Part shown: one piece after another, positions 23,888-32,194 of the stretch
Layout of the letters: every line of letters begins with the position of its first letter
How positions within the stretch are numbered: the stretch's first letter is position 1
Assembly (NCBI GenBank): GCA_027487835.1
Contig: JAIYCU010000025.1
Span: 85,890 to 126,944, forward strand
DNA: 41,055 nucleotides
Direction: 5' to 3'
Source: Bacteroidota bacterium
GTDB taxonomy: Bacteria > Bacteroidota > Bacteroidia > UKL13-3
Notes under the pieces: model-generated
The model's input: only the letters and a program-made list of their open reading frames with translations
Told to the model about the DNA's origin: nothing
Databases searched by the model: none
Made by a program: the position numbers and the translations under genes

Positions 23888-24251
23888 TTATTTGCTTTGG
23901 ATTTGCGCCAAATTTGTTGTTGCCTGCTTCTGAATCGGTGGCATACCAAATGATTAAAGGAATTGCGCCAATAATGGTAAAGCCAATTAAAATCCACCAA
24001 CCACTTCTACCTGTATCATGCAATCGCCTAATAGAAACTGCTAATTGAGGCAATAGGGTCAAAACGCCATAAATGGTTGCAATCGGGCCAGAATTTGTAC
24101 CTTCAAAATTTAGCCCAAGCAAACTATCAGCCATGGCACAAATAATTATAATAATGGCTTGAACCAAAACAAAGTACCAATATTCGGCTCTTCTAGACCG
24201 TCCGCGAAAAATGGCGTAACCTTTTAATGCGAGTAAGTAATAATTCATCAC
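23880..24251 (-). CDS. DUF805 inner membrane protein
   Basis: A small membrane protein of 123 aa with the DUF805 pattern: GRSRRAEYWYFVLVQAII near the N-terminus, then AVSIRRLHDTGRSGWWILI and a polar end containing GNNKFGANP. Three to four helices. Function is unknown across the family. It overlaps the Crp/Fnr gene by 8 bp and lies 21 bp after the FGE-like gene, so all three could be one transcript. Confidence 0.9.
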   Translation of the reverse strand: MMNYYLLALKGYAIFRGRSRRAEYWYFVLVQAIIIIICAMADSLLGLNFEGTNSGPIATIYGVLTLLPQLAVSIRRLHDTGRSGWWILIGFTIIGAIPLIIWYATDSEAGNNKFGANPKQIIV

Positions 24252-24272
24252 GGCGCAAGTTAAGGAATAAAT

Positions 24273-25034
24273 TTACTCTATCATAATTTGCATGAAAACC
24301 CTAAAGCCCACAAGTGGGCAAGGCAAGTAACTAGGAAAGAACTCGTTTTGACTATCTCTACTAAAATAGTAAGGATTTGAGGCAAAATTACCACCCACAC
24401 AATCTCCTTTGCTACTCACCATTTCACTTACATTTCCTAGGGCGTGGTACAAAGGTGTATTTCCTTGTATGTGTTTTTTAGCACTTACCTTTTTTACAAA
24501 AGGAAACTTTGTTTTGCCATTTTGAATTTTTACTTGCTTGGGCTTTTTTACATAGGCATTGCCCCAAGGAAAGCTATCGATGGTATGGAGGCCGTAAACA
24601 GCCTCATTCCATTCTTTTTTGCTAGGAAGCCTGAATATAACTTTTTTAAAGGTTCGGTTAGGGTTTAAATGATATTGCTGAGTTAACCAATTGCAATAAA
24701 AATTGGCCTGCTCATAACTAATATTAACCATTGGATAATTTGCATACTTCTTGGCAGAAAAATACTTTTTTTGAAGTTTTAGATTTGCCTTTTTCCCATT
24801 TTCCCATTTGGCCGTATCTGGCAATAGGCTATACTGCAAATCAGGCCGACGCTGTTTAATATCTTGCAAAAAAGCTTGGTAATCGGCATTGGTGGTTTCA
24901 AATTTACAGGCATATAATTTGGGTTCAACCCGAACGAAAAATTGAACGATATCATTGCTTTGATGATGCCTTTGCGCGCTGCTATTTGTAGCAATTGTGA
25001 ATAATAATAAAATAATTAAAACAAGTTTATTCAT
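24273..25034 (-). CDS. Secreted FGE/SUMF1-fold protein without the catalytic cysteines
   Basis: A signal peptide (1-20, ending NSSAQ) precedes a formylglycine-generating-enzyme fold: YACKFETTNADYQAFLQDI, MVNISYEQANFYCNWL, RLPSKKEWNEAVYG, FPWGNAY, GNVSEMV and the closing GFRVF. The cysteine pair of true FGE (CxxxxC before the final GFR) is replaced by NPYYFSRDSQN, so sulfatase activation is unlikely. Similar inactive folds occur in Bacteroidota as GldJ/GldK-type structural lipoproteins, but this protein has no lipobox. Length 253 aa. Role unknown. Confidence 0.72.
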   Translation of the reverse strand: MNKLVLIILLLFTIATNSSAQRHHQSNDIVQFFVRVEPKLYACKFETTNADYQAFLQDIKQRRPDLQYSLLPDTAKWENGKKANLKLQKKYFSAKKYANYPMVNISYEQANFYCNWLTQQYHLNPNRTFKKVIFRLPSKKEWNEAVYGLHTIDSFPWGNAYVKKPKQVKIQNGKTKFPFVKKVSAKKHIQGNTPLYHALGNVSEMVSSKGDCVGGNFASNPYYFSRDSQNEFFPSYLPCPLVGFRVFMQIMIE

Positions 25035-25101
25035 CTATTTTATGAATTTTAAATACAATTTCGACTGCGCTAATGTAACTTTTAAAGAGGTATTTATAAT
25101 A

Positions 25102-25131
25102 TTGAAAATCCCATTCTTCTAGTTACCTTTG
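25102..25131 (+). promoter_or_regulatory. Promoter of the heavy-metal efflux operon
   Basis: TTG at 25102-25104, a 19-bp spacer and TACCTTTG at 25124-25131 match the phylum consensus exactly. The predicted start (about 25137) coincides with the GTG start codon at 25136 of the first gene, so the mRNA would be leaderless or nearly so. Confidence 0.65.
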
Positions 25132-25135
25132 TGTT

Positions 25136-25528
25136 GTGTTAAAACAGTTTCATCGCAATAGTACGTTTCTGCTTCTGGGGTTTTTCCTAGTGAGTTCGTT
25201 ATTGCCTGGTTTTGGCACAGAATTTAAGAAGTTGCCCTCTTTGGTCAATCATTACCAACATCATTTAGAAGACCACGAGTCTGTTGGTTTCATTGATTTT
25301 TTAGCTTTGCATTACGACAGTGAAAGTGAGCACACCAAGTCTGAATCACACGAAGATTTGCCATTATTTCAAGGAGCAGCAAGTGTGTTTTATGCCATTG
25401 CGCATGAGCCCTTTAGTTTGCGCATGGTTCCGCCCACAAATAATAAAGAAGCGTTAAAAGTTCTTCCTGAGAATTTATATGCATATTCACCTGTTGGTGC
25501 ATTGTTTCAGCCGCCTAAGCAGGCTTAA
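25136..25528 (+). CDS. Small exported histidine/acid-rich protein of the metal efflux operon
   Basis: This 130-aa protein begins with a GTG. An N-terminal hydrophobic signal (FLLLGFFLVSSLLPGFG) is followed by a segment rich in His, Asp and Glu: NHYQHHLEDHES, then LHYDSESEHTKSESHEDL, a likely metal-binding region in the periplasm. No known domain is recognised. It sits 82 bp upstream of the CzcA-type permease gene and shares its promoter, so metal binding or sensing in the efflux system is a reasonable guess. No ATG is available in the signal region, and the promoter abuts the GTG, supporting that start. Confidence 0.68.
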   Translation: MLKQFHRNSTFLLLGFFLVSSLLPGFGTEFKKLPSLVNHYQHHLEDHESVGFIDFLALHYDSESEHTKSESHEDLPLFQGAASVFYAIAHEPFSLRMVPPTNNKEALKVLPENLYAYSPVGALFQPPKQA

Positions 25529-25610
25529 TCCATTTACACAGTTTTTCAAATTTTTAGTCGGTTTCGGTTTGAACCAAACCCCATTTTCAGTTAATAATAG
25601 TTAGAAAAGT
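25529..25610. other. Intergenic spacer holding one copy of the repeated GGTTTGAACC motif
   Basis: The 82-bp gap within the metal efflux operon has no promoter match or hairpin. It contains GGTTTGAACC at 25566-25575, one of the few non-coding copies of the dispersed palindrome. Confidence 0.5.
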
Positions 25611-28600
25611 ATGCTTAATGCAACAATTCAATTCTCTATTAAAAACAAACTCATTATAGGTTTATTTGTGTTGTTTTTAATAGGATATGGTAGCTACCAA
25701 TTTACTAAGCTACCTATAGATGCTGTGCCAGATATTACAAATAATCAGGTATTAGTCATCACACAATCTCCTTCCCTAGGCGCGCCAGACATCGAGCGCC
25801 TCATTACCTTTCCCATTGAACAAGCCCTCAGCAATATTCCTGGGAAAATAGAAATCAGAAGTTTTTCACGTTTTGGTTTATCCTTGGTTACCATCGTTTT
25901 TAACGACGAAACAGATGTGTATTGGGCACGTAACCAAGTAACCGAACGCTTAACCGGAGTGCAAAGTTTAATTCCTGCCAGTATTGGTGTGCCAGAATTA
26001 GGTCCTGTTACCACAGGCCTTGGCGAGATATATCAATATGTATTACGCCCTAAAAAGGGCTATGAAGAGAAATATGATGCACAAGCCTTAAGAACCTTGC
26101 AAGATTGGATTGTACGCCGACAATTGTTGGGAATTGAAGGCGTAGCCGATGTAAGTAGTTTTGGGGGCTATTTAAAGCAAATAGAAATAGCTGTAGACCC
26201 CGCTAGGCTTTCGGCCCATGGCCTAAGTTTGGATGAGGTTTACACGGCCATTCAACGGAATAACCAGAATGAAGGGGGCGCTTATATTGAAAAGGGTTCC
26301 AATGTTTTGTATATACGCACAGAGGGTCTTATTACAGAATTAGATCAGCTAAAGCAAATTGCTATAAAATTAACTCAAACGGGCACGCCATTACTACTAA
26401 AAGATATTGCAGAAGTTAAAATTGGTCATGCTACACGTTATGGAGCCTTAGTTTATAACGACAAAGCAGAAGTAGCAGGCGCTGTTATCATGATGCTTAA
26501 AGGGGCCAATAGCAATGTGGTGATTAAAAATGTAAAAGAAAAGATAGCACTCATTAAGCAAACCTTGCCAGAAGGGGTGGAGTTGGAAGCTTTTTTGGAT
26601 CGAACCAAAATGGTGAATAATGCCATTGGGACAGTTGAAACCAACTTAGCAGAAGGGGCTTTGATTGTGGTGTTTATCTTGGTTTTATTTTTAGGTAATC
26701 TTCGGGCCGGATTTTTAGTGGCCTCGGTTATTCCCTTGTCTATGTTGTTTGCCATAATAATGATGAACCTCTTTGGCGTGAGTGGGAATTTAATGAGCTT
26801 GGGTGCCCTAGATTTTGGTTTGATTGTAGATGGGGCTGTAATTATTGTAGAGGCCGTTATGCATTTTCTAACCCAAAGTAAAAAGTTGCAAGGTCATTCT
26901 CATCTTTCTCAAGATAAAATGGACCATGAAGTTGGAAATGCGGCAGGCAGAATGATGAATGCAGCCGTTTTTGGACAACTCATTATTCTTATTGTTTACC
27001 TGCCTATTTTTAGTTTGCAAGGCATAGAAGGTAAAATGTTTAAACCCATGGCACAAACAGTGGCCTTTGCCTTGGTGGGTGCATTTCTTTTGTCACTTAC
27101 GTATGTGCCAATGATGAGTGCATTATTGCTTAAAAACATTTCACATGAGCCCAATTTTGCAGATAAATGGATGCATAAACTTGAGAGATGGTATGAGGCT
27201 CAATTGCAAAAAGCACTTCGCATTTCTAAACAATTGGTAATTGCTTTATTGTTATTTTTTGCCTTGTCTATTTATGTGTTAACTACGCTTGGAGGTGAGT
27301 TTATTCCTTCATTAGAAGAAGGTGATTTTGCAGTAGAAACGCGTGTTCTAACGGGCAGTAATCTTAAAGTTAGTGTGGCTTCTGCCCAAGCTGCAGCAAA
27401 GGTTATTCTTGAAGAATTTCCTGAGGTAGAAAAGGTGGTTACTAAAATTGGCAGTGGCGAGATTCCTACCGATCCAATGCCTATTGAAGCCATGGATATG
27501 ATGATTATCTTAAAGGATAAAAAGGAATGGACATCGGCTTCCTCCTTTAATGAATTGGCTGAAAAAATGAGTGAAGCCTTACAAGCAGTGCCAGGTGTAA
27601 CATTTGGATTTCAATATCCAGTTCAAATGCGCTTTAATGAACTTATGACAGGTGCAAGGCAAGATGTAGTATGTAAGATTTTTGGAGAAAATTTAGATAC
27701 CCTTGCTCATTTAGGGAAACACTTGGGTGAATTATCCCATTCTATTGAAGGCGCCAAAGATGTTTATGTAGAAAGTATCTTAGGAATGCCGCAAATTGTA
27801 GTGAAATATAAACGAGAGGTATTGGCACAATATGGCTTGCAAATAGACGATGTAAATGCCATTGTAAACGCTGCATTTGCCGGTAAAAAGGCGGGTTTGT
27901 TTTTTGAGGCAGAAAGAAGATTTGATTTGGTAGTTCGCCTTTCAGAGGCAAACCGCAAAACTGAAGCTGACATTCAAGATTTATTGATTCCAACCCCCTC
28001 ACACCAATTCGTACCCTTGAGGCAATTGGCAGAAGTAAGTGTTATTAATGGCCCAAATCAAATTCAAAGAGAAGATGCTAAGCGTCGCATGATTGTTGGT
28101 TTTAATGTAAGAGGTAGAGATGTTCAAAGCATTGTGCAAGACCTTCAAAAACAAGTAAAAGAAAAAATCAAATTACCACCAGGATATTATATTACGTATG
28201 GAGGTTCTTTTGAAAACTTAGAAGCAGCCAAAAGCCGCCTGGCGATTGCTGTGCCAATTTCTTTGTTGTTAATTCTTATTCTCTTATACTTTGCTTTTAA
28301 ATCGTTACGCCAAGGATTATTAATTTATTCTGCCATTCCATTATCTGCCATGGGGGGAATCTTTGCTTTGGCCTTGCGAGGCTTGCCATTTAGTATTTCT
28401 GCAGGCATTGGATTTATTGCTCTATTTGGGGTAGCGGTATTGAATGGAATTGTATTGGTAACAGAGTTTAACAGGCAATTGCAATTACCTGAAAGTAATT
28501 TAAAAGACGCCGTGTTAAAAGGGGCAAAGCTCCGACTTAGACCCGTGTTAATGACAGCTGCGGTTGCCTCTCTTGGTTTTTTACCTATGGCACTGAGTAA

Positions 28601-29939
28601 TGGAGCAGGTGCAGAGGTGCAAAGGCCCTTGGCTACTGTTGTAATTGGAGGATTACTTATCGCAACCTTGCTTACCTTATTTATTTTACCCGTTTTATTT
28701 GTTTGGTTTGAACGCAAAAAACATACTTCACCACTCCCTAAAATAGTTGTTTTATTTGCGCTATTGTTTGGTTCAAACCAACTAATTACGGCACAGCAAT
28801 CTATTACCTTGGCAGAGGCACAATCGCTATTGAAACAGCGTAATCCAAAATTGGAGGCCGCTAAATTGCAAGTTTTGTATGCGCAAAAAATGTCTAAACA
28901 AGCCTATGCAATTCCCCAAACAAATTTGAGTTTTGAGCAAGGGCAATTTAACAGTGCCTATATTGACAAGCGTTTTGATATTTCTCAAAATATCGATTTT
29001 CCATCCTTGTATCATAGACAGAAACAATTGCTTAAACAAGAGTGGGCGATTGCTCAAACCCAACAAGTGCTTACAGAAAAAGAACTTGAAGCAGAACTTA
29101 CACTTGCATTTACCGAGTTGCTTAAAATTCAATTATTAGAACAGTTGTATTTGGAAGCTGATACACAAATGGTGCAATTGATAGAGTTGGCCAAGTTGCG
29201 AAATAAAGTAGGAGAGACAGACCTCACCGAAATTGCCTATTTGAGTCAGCTGCGTGCCGAAACCCTTTATCAATTAAATCAATTACTTTCTAGTAAGTAT
29301 GCCTTTAACCTAAGAATGCAATTGCTTTTAGATAGCGATACACTTTATGTGCCTAAAGGAGATTTACAATTGACAAAACCTACTGAGTCTGTAGGTATTT
29401 CTCAAAGTTTACCTGCTACTTTACTCAGTCAGCAAAGTAGTTTAGCACAACTAAATTATCGCATAGAGAAAGCCAAGTTAATGCCAGACATCTTTTTGGG
29501 TTATGGTAATTTATCTATCACTGGAATTGGCAATGACAATATTTATTATGGCTCAGATAAACGCTTTCAAACCTTTCAAGCAGGGATAGGTGTGCCCTTG
29601 TTTTTTGGTTCGAACCAAAACCGAATTGACGCAGCAAAAATTGGCGTTAAAATGAGCGAGCGTAATTTAGCCTATAATTTAAAACAACTAAGCCAACAAC
29701 AATTGCAACTCAAAGAACAATTGCAGAGACAAGAAAATTTAGTGCAATATTTTAAAGTAAATACATTGGTTCAAGCCATTCAATTAAGAGAGGCTGCCAT
29801 TAAACAATACCAAGCGGGACAAATAAACTACTTGTCGTTTATGCTTTTGTGGAATCAATATATACAAACCCAAACCAGGTATTTAAGTATGGTTCAAACC
29901 TATAATGAAATCATTATTCAATTAGAAAAAATCAATTAA
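25611..29939 (+). CDS. CzcA/CusA-type heavy-metal RND permease fused to a TolC-like outer membrane factor
   Basis: Residues 1 to about 1035 are a heavy-metal RND proton antiporter: N-terminal FSIKNKLIIGLFVLFLIGYG, and in the fourth membrane helix DFGLIVDGAVIIVE with Asp401, Asp407 and Glu414, matching the proton-relay residues of CzcA (Asp402, Asp408, Glu415). A second-half helix motif (GFIALFGVAVLNGIVLVTEF) follows. Then comes KIVVLFALLFGSNQLITAQQ (about 1044-1063), which looks like an internal signal peptide, and a coiled-coil TolC/CusC-type domain to residue 1442. One polypeptide thus carries inner and outer membrane parts, a fusion known in Bacteroidota. It is followed one base later by the adaptor gene. 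Metal specificity (Cu/Ag, Zn, Co, Cd) is not readable. Confidence 0.95.
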   Translation: MLNATIQFSIKNKLIIGLFVLFLIGYGSYQFTKLPIDAVPDITNNQVLVITQSPSLGAPDIERLITFPIEQALSNIPGKIEIRSFSRFGLSLVTIVFNDETDVYWARNQVTERLTGVQSLIPASIGVPELGPVTTGLGEIYQYVLRPKKGYEEKYDAQALRTLQDWIVRRQLLGIEGVADVSSFGGYLKQIEIAVDPARLSAHGLSLDEVYTAIQRNNQNEGGAYIEKGSNVLYIRTEGLITELDQLKQIAIKLTQTGTPLLLKDIAEVKIGHATRYGALVYNDKAEVAGAVIMMLKGANSNVVIKNVKEKIALIKQTLPEGVELEAFLDRTKMVNNAIGTVETNLAEGALIVVFILVLFLGNLRAGFLVASVIPLSMLFAIIMMNLFGVSGNLMSLGALDFGLIVDGAVIIVEAVMHFLTQSKKLQGHSHLSQDKMDHEVGNAAGRMMNAAVFGQLIILIVYLPIFSLQGIEGKMFKPMAQTVAFALVGAFLLSLTYVPMMSALLLKNISHEPNFADKWMHKLERWYEAQLQKALRISKQLVIALLLFFALSIYVLTTLGGEFIPSLEEGDFAVETRVLTGSNLKVSVASAQAAAKVILEEFPEVEKVVTKIGSGEIPTDPMPIEAMDMMIILKDKKEWTSASSFNELAEKMSEALQAVPGVTFGFQYPVQMRFNELMTGARQDVVCKIFGENLDTLAHLGKHLGELSHSIEGAKDVYVESILGMPQIVVKYKREVLAQYGLQIDDVNAIVNAAFAGKKAGLFFEAERRFDLVVRLSEANRKTEADIQDLLIPTPSHQFVPLRQLAEVSVINGPNQIQREDAKRRMIVGFNVRGRDVQSIVQDLQKQVKEKIKLPPGYYITYGGSFENLEAAKSRLAIAVPISLLLILILLYFAFKSLRQGLLIYSAIPLSAMGGIFALALRGLPFSISAGIGFIALFGVAVLNGIVLVTEFNRQLQLPESNLKDAVLKGAKLRLRPVLMTAAVASLGFLPMALSNGAGAEVQRPLATVVIGGLLIATLLTLFILPVLFVWFERKKHTSPLPKIVVLFALLFGSNQLITAQQSITLAEAQSLLKQRNPKLEAAKLQVLYAQKMSKQAYAIPQTNLSFEQGQFNSAYIDKRFDISQNIDFPSLYHRQKQLLKQEWAIAQTQQVLTEKELEAELTLAFTELLKIQLLEQLYLEADTQMVQLIELAKLRNKVGETDLTEIAYLSQLRAETLYQLNQLLSSKYAFNLRMQLLLDSDTLYVPKGDLQLTKPTESVGISQSLPATLLSQQSSLAQLNYRIEKAKLMPDIFLGYGNLSITGIGNDNIYYGSDKRFQTFQAGIGVPLFFGSNQNRIDAAKIGVKMSERNLAYNLKQLSQQQLQLKEQLQRQENLVQYFKVNTLVQAIQLREAAIKQYQAGQINYLSFMLLWNQYIQTQTRYLSMVQTYNEIIIQLEKIN

Positions 29940-29940
29940 A

Positions 29941-31089
29941 ATGAAAATTCTTAAAAGCTATAAATATATTTCTTTAGCATTGGTATTAGGTATTTATTTA
30001 GGGGCATGTTCTCCTTCAAAACCTACCGAAGCAAGTGTTGAAGAGCCTAATAAAGACGGCGTTTCTGTAGATTCTTTGCAGGCTAAGAACATTGGCTTAA
30101 CCCTCACAAAATTTGAGGTAAAAGATATACGTGCGCACCTTAAAGTAAAGGGTAAAATTGATGTTCCACCTCAAAATATGTATTCTTTAAGTTTGCCTTT
30201 AGGAGGTTACTTAAAATACACCAAGTTGTTGCCAGGTATGCACTTTAATAAAGGCGATGTGATTGCCTTAATTGAAGATCCAAAGTTTATTGAAATTCAA
30301 CAGCAATATCTTGTGGCAAAAAGTAAACAACAATTACTTAAAGCAGATTTTGAACGTCAAAATACTTTGTTTGAAGCCAAGGCTGTTAGCGAGAAAGTAT
30401 TTCAACAAGTAAAGTCAGATTACCAAACTCAGCAGGTAACCTTGCGTGCCTTAGAGGAACAACTTAAACTGATAGGCATAAATCCACTTACATTAACTGC
30501 CGAGAATTTATCTGGTACCATTCCCTTGCGGGCCCCTATAAATGGATTTGTTGGTAGGGTAAATGCCAATACTGGCAAGTACTTTTCGCCTACAGATGTA
30601 TTATTTGAGCTGGTGAATCCAGAGGATATTCATTTGAGTTTAAATGTTTTTGAAAAAGACATCAATGAGTTAGAAATTGGGCAGAATGTGACAGCTTATA
30701 CCAATGCTGCTTCGCAGAAAAAGTATAAGTGCGAAATCATATTAATTGGCAAAGAAGTATTAGAAGACAATAGTGTTAATGTGCATTGTCATTTTGATTC
30801 GTATGATAATAAGTTAGTGCCCGGTACCTATATGAATGCCGAAATTAATAAAGTGTATAAGGCTGCTTTTACTTTGCCTGAAACAGCTATCCAATATTGG
30901 GAAGCCAAACCGGTAATTTTTATTAAGGAGGGGGAAGGATTTAAAATGCAAACGGTAGAACTTGGGGTAAGTGAGAAGGGTTTTGTACAAATAATTTCCC
31001 CAGAAGCAAGCTGGTTGCAAGCTAGCATTGCTGATAAAGGTTCTTATGCCTTACTCATGAAACTTAAGAATGCTGCTGAAGAAGAGTAA
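29941..31089 (+). CDS. Periplasmic adaptor (membrane fusion) lipoprotein of the metal RND pump
   Basis: A lipoprotein signal (1-23) ends in lipobox YLGAC. The body has the order of CzcB/CusB adaptors: barrel-sandwich strand SLSLPLGGYLKYTKLLPGMH, an alpha-hairpin (QQQYLVAKSKQQLLKADF), second lipoyl half TIPLRAPINGFVGRVNANTG, then beta-barrel (ISLNVF-like HLSLNVFEKDINELEIGQ) and a membrane-proximal end. At 382 aa it is full length. It starts one base after the permease stop. Its last 26 bp overlap the convergent oxidoreductase gene. Confidence 0.93.
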   Translation: MKILKSYKYISLALVLGIYLGACSPSKPTEASVEEPNKDGVSVDSLQAKNIGLTLTKFEVKDIRAHLKVKGKIDVPPQNMYSLSLPLGGYLKYTKLLPGMHFNKGDVIALIEDPKFIEIQQQYLVAKSKQQLLKADFERQNTLFEAKAVSEKVFQQVKSDYQTQQVTLRALEEQLKLIGINPLTLTAENLSGTIPLRAPINGFVGRVNANTGKYFSPTDVLFELVNPEDIHLSLNVFEKDINELEIGQNVTAYTNAASQKKYKCEIILIGKEVLEDNSVNVHCHFDSYDNKLVPGTYMNAEINKVYKAAFTLPETAIQYWEAKPVIFIKEGEGFKMQTVELGVSEKGFVQIISPEASWLQASIADKGSYALLMKLKNAAEEE

Positions 31090-32191
31090 GTAGTTTTTTT
31101 GCAACTTTGCTTCCAATGGCTACGCCCATGCCATTTAAGCGAGCGCCTACATAAATGCGCTCGCTTACTTTTTTTATAAGGGCTTGTTTTTTGCCACCAA
31201 ATGCCATTATCCCACTCCAATGGTAATCAATTTCAAAAGGTGTTTGGTAGAGAATCGTTTCTTCGAGGTATTGTTTTAGTTTATGTAAGATTGGTGGGTT
31301 CGAACCAAATTGAGTGGTACTTTCTCCTTCAAAATCTAGGTTGCGTCCACCTCCAAAAATGATGCGATTATTTATGTTTCTAAAATAATAGTAGCCTTCA
31401 TCAAAGCTAAATATGCCCTTTATTTTAAGTTGCTCAATGGGTTTGGTTACTACCACCTGACCTCTTCCTGGTTCAATTTCTTCATCAGGTAAAAATTTCT
31501 TAGTAAAGGCATTGGTGCACAAAAAAACGTGCTTGGCTTTAAAGGTAATTGCTTCACAATTCACACTCACCACTTGGTTTTCTTCTTCAAGGCTATGGAC
31601 GTTGGTATTTGTGAAGATTTGTACACCTTTACTAGAGCAAAGTGCAGATAAAGATTGCATCATTTTGCCAGTATCTATTTGTCCTTCATGTTTGTTTTTT
31701 ATTATTGTTTTAATATGTTTCGGGTTGAACCCAAAAGCCTTGTTTGCATTAGCCTCAATGGAGAATGTTGCTCTTCCTAAGAGGCTTTTCAAGCATTGGT
31801 TCATTTCTTCCATATCAGCTAAAAACACATCATCTTGTTGCTGAAAGATTAATTCATACCCACCGTATTCTTGAAAGTCAATTGCCTTATCGCCTAAGCG
31901 CTGTCTAAGTATTTGTAAGCCTTCCCAACGGTCTTCAATTAAACTCAGAAATGCCTCATCACCCATTAAATTGCGATCAACAATTTTTTCACTTAAGGAA
32001 CCAATACAGGCAAAGCCTGCATTTTTTGTGGAGGCCCCACTTGGAAAGATACCGCGTTCTAGGATGGCAATTTTTGCGTTTGGAAATGCAGTTGCCAATT
32101 CTATACCTAATGATAAGCCTGTTATTCCAGCCCCTAGAATAATATAATCATAGGCAAGGTAAGATGATTTTTCCCAATAACTTAGTTGCAT
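31064..32191 (-). CDS. FAD-dependent amine/amino-acid oxidoreductase (DAO family)
   Basis: A Rossmann FAD-binding start (YDYIILGAGITGLSLGIELA, then IAILERGIFPSGASTKNAGF) and the closing MGVAIGSKVAKKLL are those of the glycine oxidase/D-amino acid oxidase family, whose members oxidise the C-N bond of amino acids or N-methyl amines. Length 375 aa, intact. It begins 3 bp after the MocR gene on the same strand, so the two form an operon, and the regulator may control amino-acid oxidation. The substrate is not readable. Its 3' end overlaps the convergent adaptor gene by 26 bp. Confidence 0.88.
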   Translation of the reverse strand: MQLSYWEKSSYLAYDYIILGAGITGLSLGIELATAFPNAKIAILERGIFPSGASTKNAGFACIGSLSEKIVDRNLMGDEAFLSLIEDRWEGLQILRQRLGDKAIDFQEYGGYELIFQQQDDVFLADMEEMNQCLKSLLGRATFSIEANANKAFGFNPKHIKTIIKNKHEGQIDTGKMMQSLSALCSSKGVQIFTNTNVHSLEEENQVVSVNCEAITFKAKHVFLCTNAFTKKFLPDEEIEPGRGQVVVTKPIEQLKIKGIFSFDEGYYYFRNINNRIIFGGGRNLDFEGESTTQFGSNPPILHKLKQYLEETILYQTPFEIDYHWSGIMAFGGKKQALIKKVSERIYVGARLNGMGVAIGSKVAKKLLTLLQQHS

Positions 32192-32194
32192 ATT

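Noticed and set aside
25074-25083. TGTAACTTTT between the FGE-like gene and the metal operon, similar to half of the Crp/Fnr site
   Set aside because: Only one half-site is present and its position does not fit the promoter at 25102-25131 as an activator site.
29603-29620. TTTTGGTTCGAACCAAAA as a tRNA fragment or phage attachment site, because GGTTCGAA also occurs in tRNA T arms
   Set aside because: No other tRNA sequence surrounds it, it is in the middle of an intact gene, and the same motif recurs many times without any mobile element genes.
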